A DNA stretch of 64,000 nucleotides from JAUSIF01 sp964620215 (GTDB lineage: Bacteria > Pseudomonadota > Alphaproteobacteria > Rhizobiales > Xanthobacteraceae), in NCBI GenBank assembly GCA_964620215.1, contig CAZUJE010000001.1, forward strand, positions 1-64,000, written 5' to 3'. This document shows, piece after piece, positions 61,147-64,000 of the stretch. Position numbers and translations under genes: made by a program. The stretch's first letter is position 1. The number at the start of each line of letters is the position of its first letter. Below the pieces are notes generated by a model. It saw only the letters and a program-made list of their open reading frames with translations. It made no database searches and had not been told where the DNA came from.

Positions 61147-63188
61147 TGAAAAAGACGGCCGTACGTTTTCTTTCGCTCACGCTTGCAGCGGGGGTAACGG
61201 CGGCCGTCACTTTGTATTGGCTTCGCAGCGCGCCGCTCAATCTTGAAAAAATTGAACGTTCGGTCGAAGTCGTTGACCGCGAGGGGCGGCTGCTGCGTCC
61301 TTTTGCATTGAACGATGGCCGCTGGCGGCTTGCCGCCGATCTATCGTCAATCGATCAGCGCTTCATTGAAATGCTGCTGGCCTATGAGGACCGGCGTTTC
61401 CGCTCGCATTGGGGCGTCGATCCGTGGGCTATGCTGCGGGCTATCTGGCAACTCGCGAGCAATGGCCGTGTTGTTTCAGGCGGCTCCACGATCACGATGC
61501 AGGTCGCACGATTGCTGGAGCCGCGCGCGGAACGCACGATCGGCGCGAAGCTTTCGGAAATGCGCCGTGCAATTTCGCTGGAAGCGCGACTGAGCAAGAA
61601 TGAAATCCTCGCGCTTTACCTGACGCTCGCTCCTTACGGCGGAACGCTGGAAGGGGTACGCGCGGCTTCCCTGTCTTATTTCGGAAAAGAGCCGCGCAAG
61701 CTTTCGCTGGGTGAAGCGGCGCTTCTGGTCGCGCTTCCGCAATCGCCGGAATTGCGGCGCCCTGATCGCTCGGCGGGCAATGCAAAAGCAGCGCGCGAAC
61801 GCGTGCTCACGCGAATGATTTCGTCGAATGTCGTTCGCGGGGTTGAACTGGAACGCGCGTTGGCGGAAACGACTCCTTCCTCACGCAAGGCCATGCCTTT
61901 CTTTGCGCCGCATGCGTCTGAGACGGCGCTCGCCGCCAATCCCGGTCAGAAAATTCACCGTCTTGCCATTGACCGCAACATTCAGGAGCGCGTCGAGGAA
62001 CTCGCCCGCGAAAAAGTAACAGCGATGAATCCCGGACTTTCCACCGCGGTTCTCGTGATCGACAATGCCAGCGGCGAAATTCTCGCGCGAGCGGGTTCGG
62101 CGGATTTTTACGATGCGACGCGCGCAGGCCAGGTCGATATGACCCGCGCCATGCGCTCACCCGGCTCTACGCTGAAGCCTTTTATCTACGGCATTGCCTT
62201 CGAGGACGGCGTCGCGCACCCGGACACTTTGATCGAGGACAAGCCGACCCGCTTCGGTGCTTACGCGCCGACTAATTTCGATCTTTCGTTTCAGGGTACG
62301 GTGACGTTGCGCCGCGCGCTGCAACTCTCATTGAATGTTCCCGCGGTGGTGATGCTCGATGCAATCGGCCCGCAGCGGCTGACGACACGGATCACGGGTG
62401 CTGGCGCGCGGCTCGAATTGCCGCCGGGAGAAATTCCGGGCCTTGCCGTCGGCCTGGGCGGGATTGGAATCCGGCTTGAGGATCTGGCGCTTCTTTATTC
62501 TTCACTCGCGCGGCTCGGTGAAGCGCGTCCGCTCATCGCGCGGATGGATGAGGCGCCGAATACGGTTCGCCTGCGCGGCCGTCTGATGGAGCCGGTCGCA
62601 AGCTGGTATGTCGCGCAGGCGCTCGCCGGTTCTCCGCCACCGGAAAATGCAGTGGGCGGACGCATCGCATTCAAGACCGGCACTTCTTATGGCTATCGCG
62701 ATGCGTGGTCAGTCGGCTTCGATGGCAAGCACACCGTTGCGGTCTGGGTTGGCCGTCCGGATGGCCAGCCCGTTCCCGGACTCACCGGGCGGCAGGCCGC
62801 CGCGCCGATCCTGTTCGATACATTCGCGCGCATTGCCTCGAAACAAACGCCGTTGCCCCCGGCACCCGAAGGCGCGCTGATCGCCTCGACTTCCAGACTG
62901 CCGCTGCCTTTGCAGCGTTTCGGCAGGAATGACGTTTCGGCGGATTCTCTCAAGATCGTATTTCCGCCGAACGGCGCGGAGCTTGCGCTTGAAGGCGAAT
63001 CCGCGCCGATCGCTGTAAAGACAAGCGGTGGCGCGGGTCCATTCACTTTCCTCGTTGACGGGGTGCCGGTTGGAAATCCCGGCAACGAAAAAACGATTAG
63101 CTGGCAGCCAAATGGCCCGGGCTTCGCGCGGCTGACCGTCATGGATGCGGCTGGTAAAAGCGACAGCGTGTTTGTCCGCCTGCAATAG
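61146..63188 (+). CDS. pbpC: penicillin-binding protein 1C
   Basis: A class A PBP that may repair peptidoglycan where A2M protects the periplasm. It has 680 residues. The N-terminal anchor is about 7-25, GT51 catalytic Glu81 (EDRRFRSHWGVDP), transpeptidase Ser341 (SPGSTLKP), SxN in SLNVP, and KTG at Lys510 (KTGTSYGYRDAW). A C-terminal Ig-like BiPBP_C domain starts near 595. Its start shares bases with the A2M stop (TGATG), so the two are made together. Confidence 0.93.
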   Translation: MKKTAVRFLSLTLAAGVTAAVTLYWLRSAPLNLEKIERSVEVVDREGRLLRPFALNDGRWRLAADLSSIDQRFIEMLLAYEDRRFRSHWGVDPWAMLRAIWQLASNGRVVSGGSTITMQVARLLEPRAERTIGAKLSEMRRAISLEARLSKNEILALYLTLAPYGGTLEGVRAASLSYFGKEPRKLSLGEAALLVALPQSPELRRPDRSAGNAKAARERVLTRMISSNVVRGVELERALAETTPSSRKAMPFFAPHASETALAANPGQKIHRLAIDRNIQERVEELAREKVTAMNPGLSTAVLVIDNASGEILARAGSADFYDATRAGQVDMTRAMRSPGSTLKPFIYGIAFEDGVAHPDTLIEDKPTRFGAYAPTNFDLSFQGTVTLRRALQLSLNVPAVVMLDAIGPQRLTTRITGAGARLELPPGEIPGLAVGLGGIGIRLEDLALLYSSLARLGEARPLIARMDEAPNTVRLRGRLMEPVASWYVAQALAGSPPPENAVGGRIAFKTGTSYGYRDAWSVGFDGKHTVAVWVGRPDGQPVPGLTGRQAAAPILFDTFARIASKQTPLPPAPEGALIASTSRLPLPLQRFGRNDVSADSLKIVFPPNGAELALEGESAPIAVKTSGGAGPFTFLVDGVPVGNPGNEKTISWQPNGPGFARLTVMDAAGKSDSVFVRLQ

Positions 63189-63217
63189 CCGCCGATTGAG
63201 CGCGCTCACCGTTTGCG

Positions 63218-63249
63218 CTAAAGCCCTCCCGCAATCTTTCCGGCTTTAG
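63218..63249. repeat. inverted repeat between pbpC and the last gene
   Basis: CTAAAGCC (63218-63225) and GGCTTTAG (63242-63249) are exact inverted copies 16 bases apart, ending five bases before the next start codon. No T-run follows. It may be a terminator, an operator or a site that hides the ribosome site. Confidence 0.45.
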
Positions 63250-63254
63250 TCTCC

Positions 63255-64000
63255 ATGAAAATCTCTCTTTGCAATGAAGTCATCGCAACGCTCTCGTTTG
63301 AAGAGCAGTGCAAATTCATCCGCGCCACCGGCTATGACGGAATCGAAATCGCGCCGTTCACGCTCGGCGATGAGCCGCACAAACTTCCGAAGTCACGCAA
63401 GACGGAAATCAAAAAAATCGCCGCCGATCATGGCGTGCCGATCACCAGCCTGCATTATCTGATGATCGCGCCGGCAGGCATGTCGATCACGTCATCTGAC
63501 AAGAATGTGCGGACTTTCACAATTGAAGTGATGCGCGCGCTTTGCGATCTAGCTGCGGAGCTGGGCGCAAAATTGCTGATCCATGGATCGCCCAACCAGC
63601 GGCTGCTGGAGCCTGGCAAGGAAGCGGAACAGACGAAATACGGGATCGAATGTTTCGCGGCGGCGGCGCGCGCCGCGGAAAAGGCAGGCGTTATCTATCT
63701 GCTGGAGCCGATGTCGATCAAATCTACGGGCTTCGTGAACACGGTCGAGCAGGCGGCCAAGGTGGTTCGCGAGATCAATTCACCCGGTCTGCTCACGATG
63801 CTCGATTGCAGCGCGGCCGGTCACAGCGAAACGGAACCGATTCCGGATGTATTGAAAAAATGGATTCCAACCGGCCTCATCGCGCACATTCACTCCAACG
63901 ATCCGAACCGGCGCGGGCCGGGTGAGGGCGACCTCGCCATCGCGCCGATTGTGAAAGCGTTGAAGGAAGCCAATTACAGAGGCGATGCTGCGATCGAGCC
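63255..64000 (+). CDS. sugar phosphate isomerase/epimerase-like TIM barrel, 5' part
   Basis: The first 248 codons of an AP-endonuclease-2-family TIM-barrel protein, open to the window edge. It begins MKISLCNEVIATLSFEEQC and has the metal-ligand pattern: Glu in LLEPMS, Asp and His in MLDCSAAGHSE and HIHSND. Enzymes of this family isomerise or epimerise sugars such as xylulose, inosose or tagatose; the substrate is not determined. It follows pbpC by 66 bases and may not be functionally tied to it. Confidence 0.85.
   Translation, partial: MKISLCNEVIATLSFEEQCKFIRATGYDGIEIAPFTLGDEPHKLPKSRKTEIKKIAADHGVPITSLHYLMIAPAGMSITSSDKNVRTFTIEVMRALCDLAAELGAKLLIHGSPNQRLLEPGKEAEQTKYGIECFAAAARAAEKAGVIYLLEPMSIKSTGFVNTVEQAAKVVREINSPGLLTMLDCSAAGHSETEPIPDVLKKWIPTGLIAHIHSNDPNRRGPGEGDLAIAPIVKALKEANYRGDAAIE

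Overview
The window is a chromosomal segment of an alphaproteobacterium, most likely from the order Hyphomicrobiales (Rhizobiales). The evidence is the fabB-fabI pair, the long minus-strand run rimP-nusA-ylxR-infB-rbfA-truB-rpsO-pnp, the run lnt-corC-ybeY-phoH-miaB-plsC-Fur-rimI-tsaB-nfuA, a RegB/RegA (ActS/ActR) redox two-component system, an MmcB repair protein, a DUF2336 protein and an intracellular PHB depolymerase. The GC-rich core codon use fits this. I cannot name the genus.

Layout. 1-2396 (+): the end of fabB, then fabI and a membrane class III adenylate cyclase. 2444-4982: catalase katA divergent from oxyR. 5033-14746 (-): the translation and RNA-decay superoperon read from rimP to pnp, with an intrinsic terminator in the rimP leader and hairpins between several genes. 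15014-16108 (+): a DUF2336 gene. 16105-27961 (-): trmB, an XRE regulator, lnt, corC, ybeY, phoH, miaB, plsC, a Fur/Mur regulator, rimI, tsaB, nfuA, a universal stress protein and trpS. 28078-40658: alternating PfkB kinase, malic enzyme, mutS, OsmC, glnD, a class A PBP and a YgjP-type metallopeptidase, several of them packed with stop codons touching or shared. 40728-43757 (-): phaZ and an ABC-2 exporter pair. 43860-45822 (+): regB-regA. 45819-49142: mmcB, an esterase, tRNA-Arg(CCG), a YqhA-family membrane protein, msrA and a small membrane protein.

49245-55698 is the accessory part. tRNA-Ser(GGA) is followed by a block of about 6.4 kb holding a heavy-metal RND pump (CzcA-like), a composite CzcB-like adaptor with two export signals and two His-rich motifs, a small secreted protein and a secreted Cys-cluster protein. 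The last 12 bases of the tRNA recur at the far edge, and a separate 19-bp direct repeat brackets the gene cluster. There is no integrase, outer-membrane factor or regulator. Hand-counted lines inside the block have lower GC than the core. This is the best candidate for something new in the window: an integrase-less, tRNA-anchored metal-efflux island with unusual periplasmic metal-binding parts.

55918-63188 (+) is an alpha-2-macroglobulin/PBP1C pair, a periplasmic protease trap with an intact thioester coupled to a peptidoglycan synthase. The window ends inside a sugar-phosphate isomerase/epimerase-like TIM-barrel gene. The metal island and the A2M-pbpC pair both act in the envelope; the rest is core translation, envelope, stress and central metabolism.
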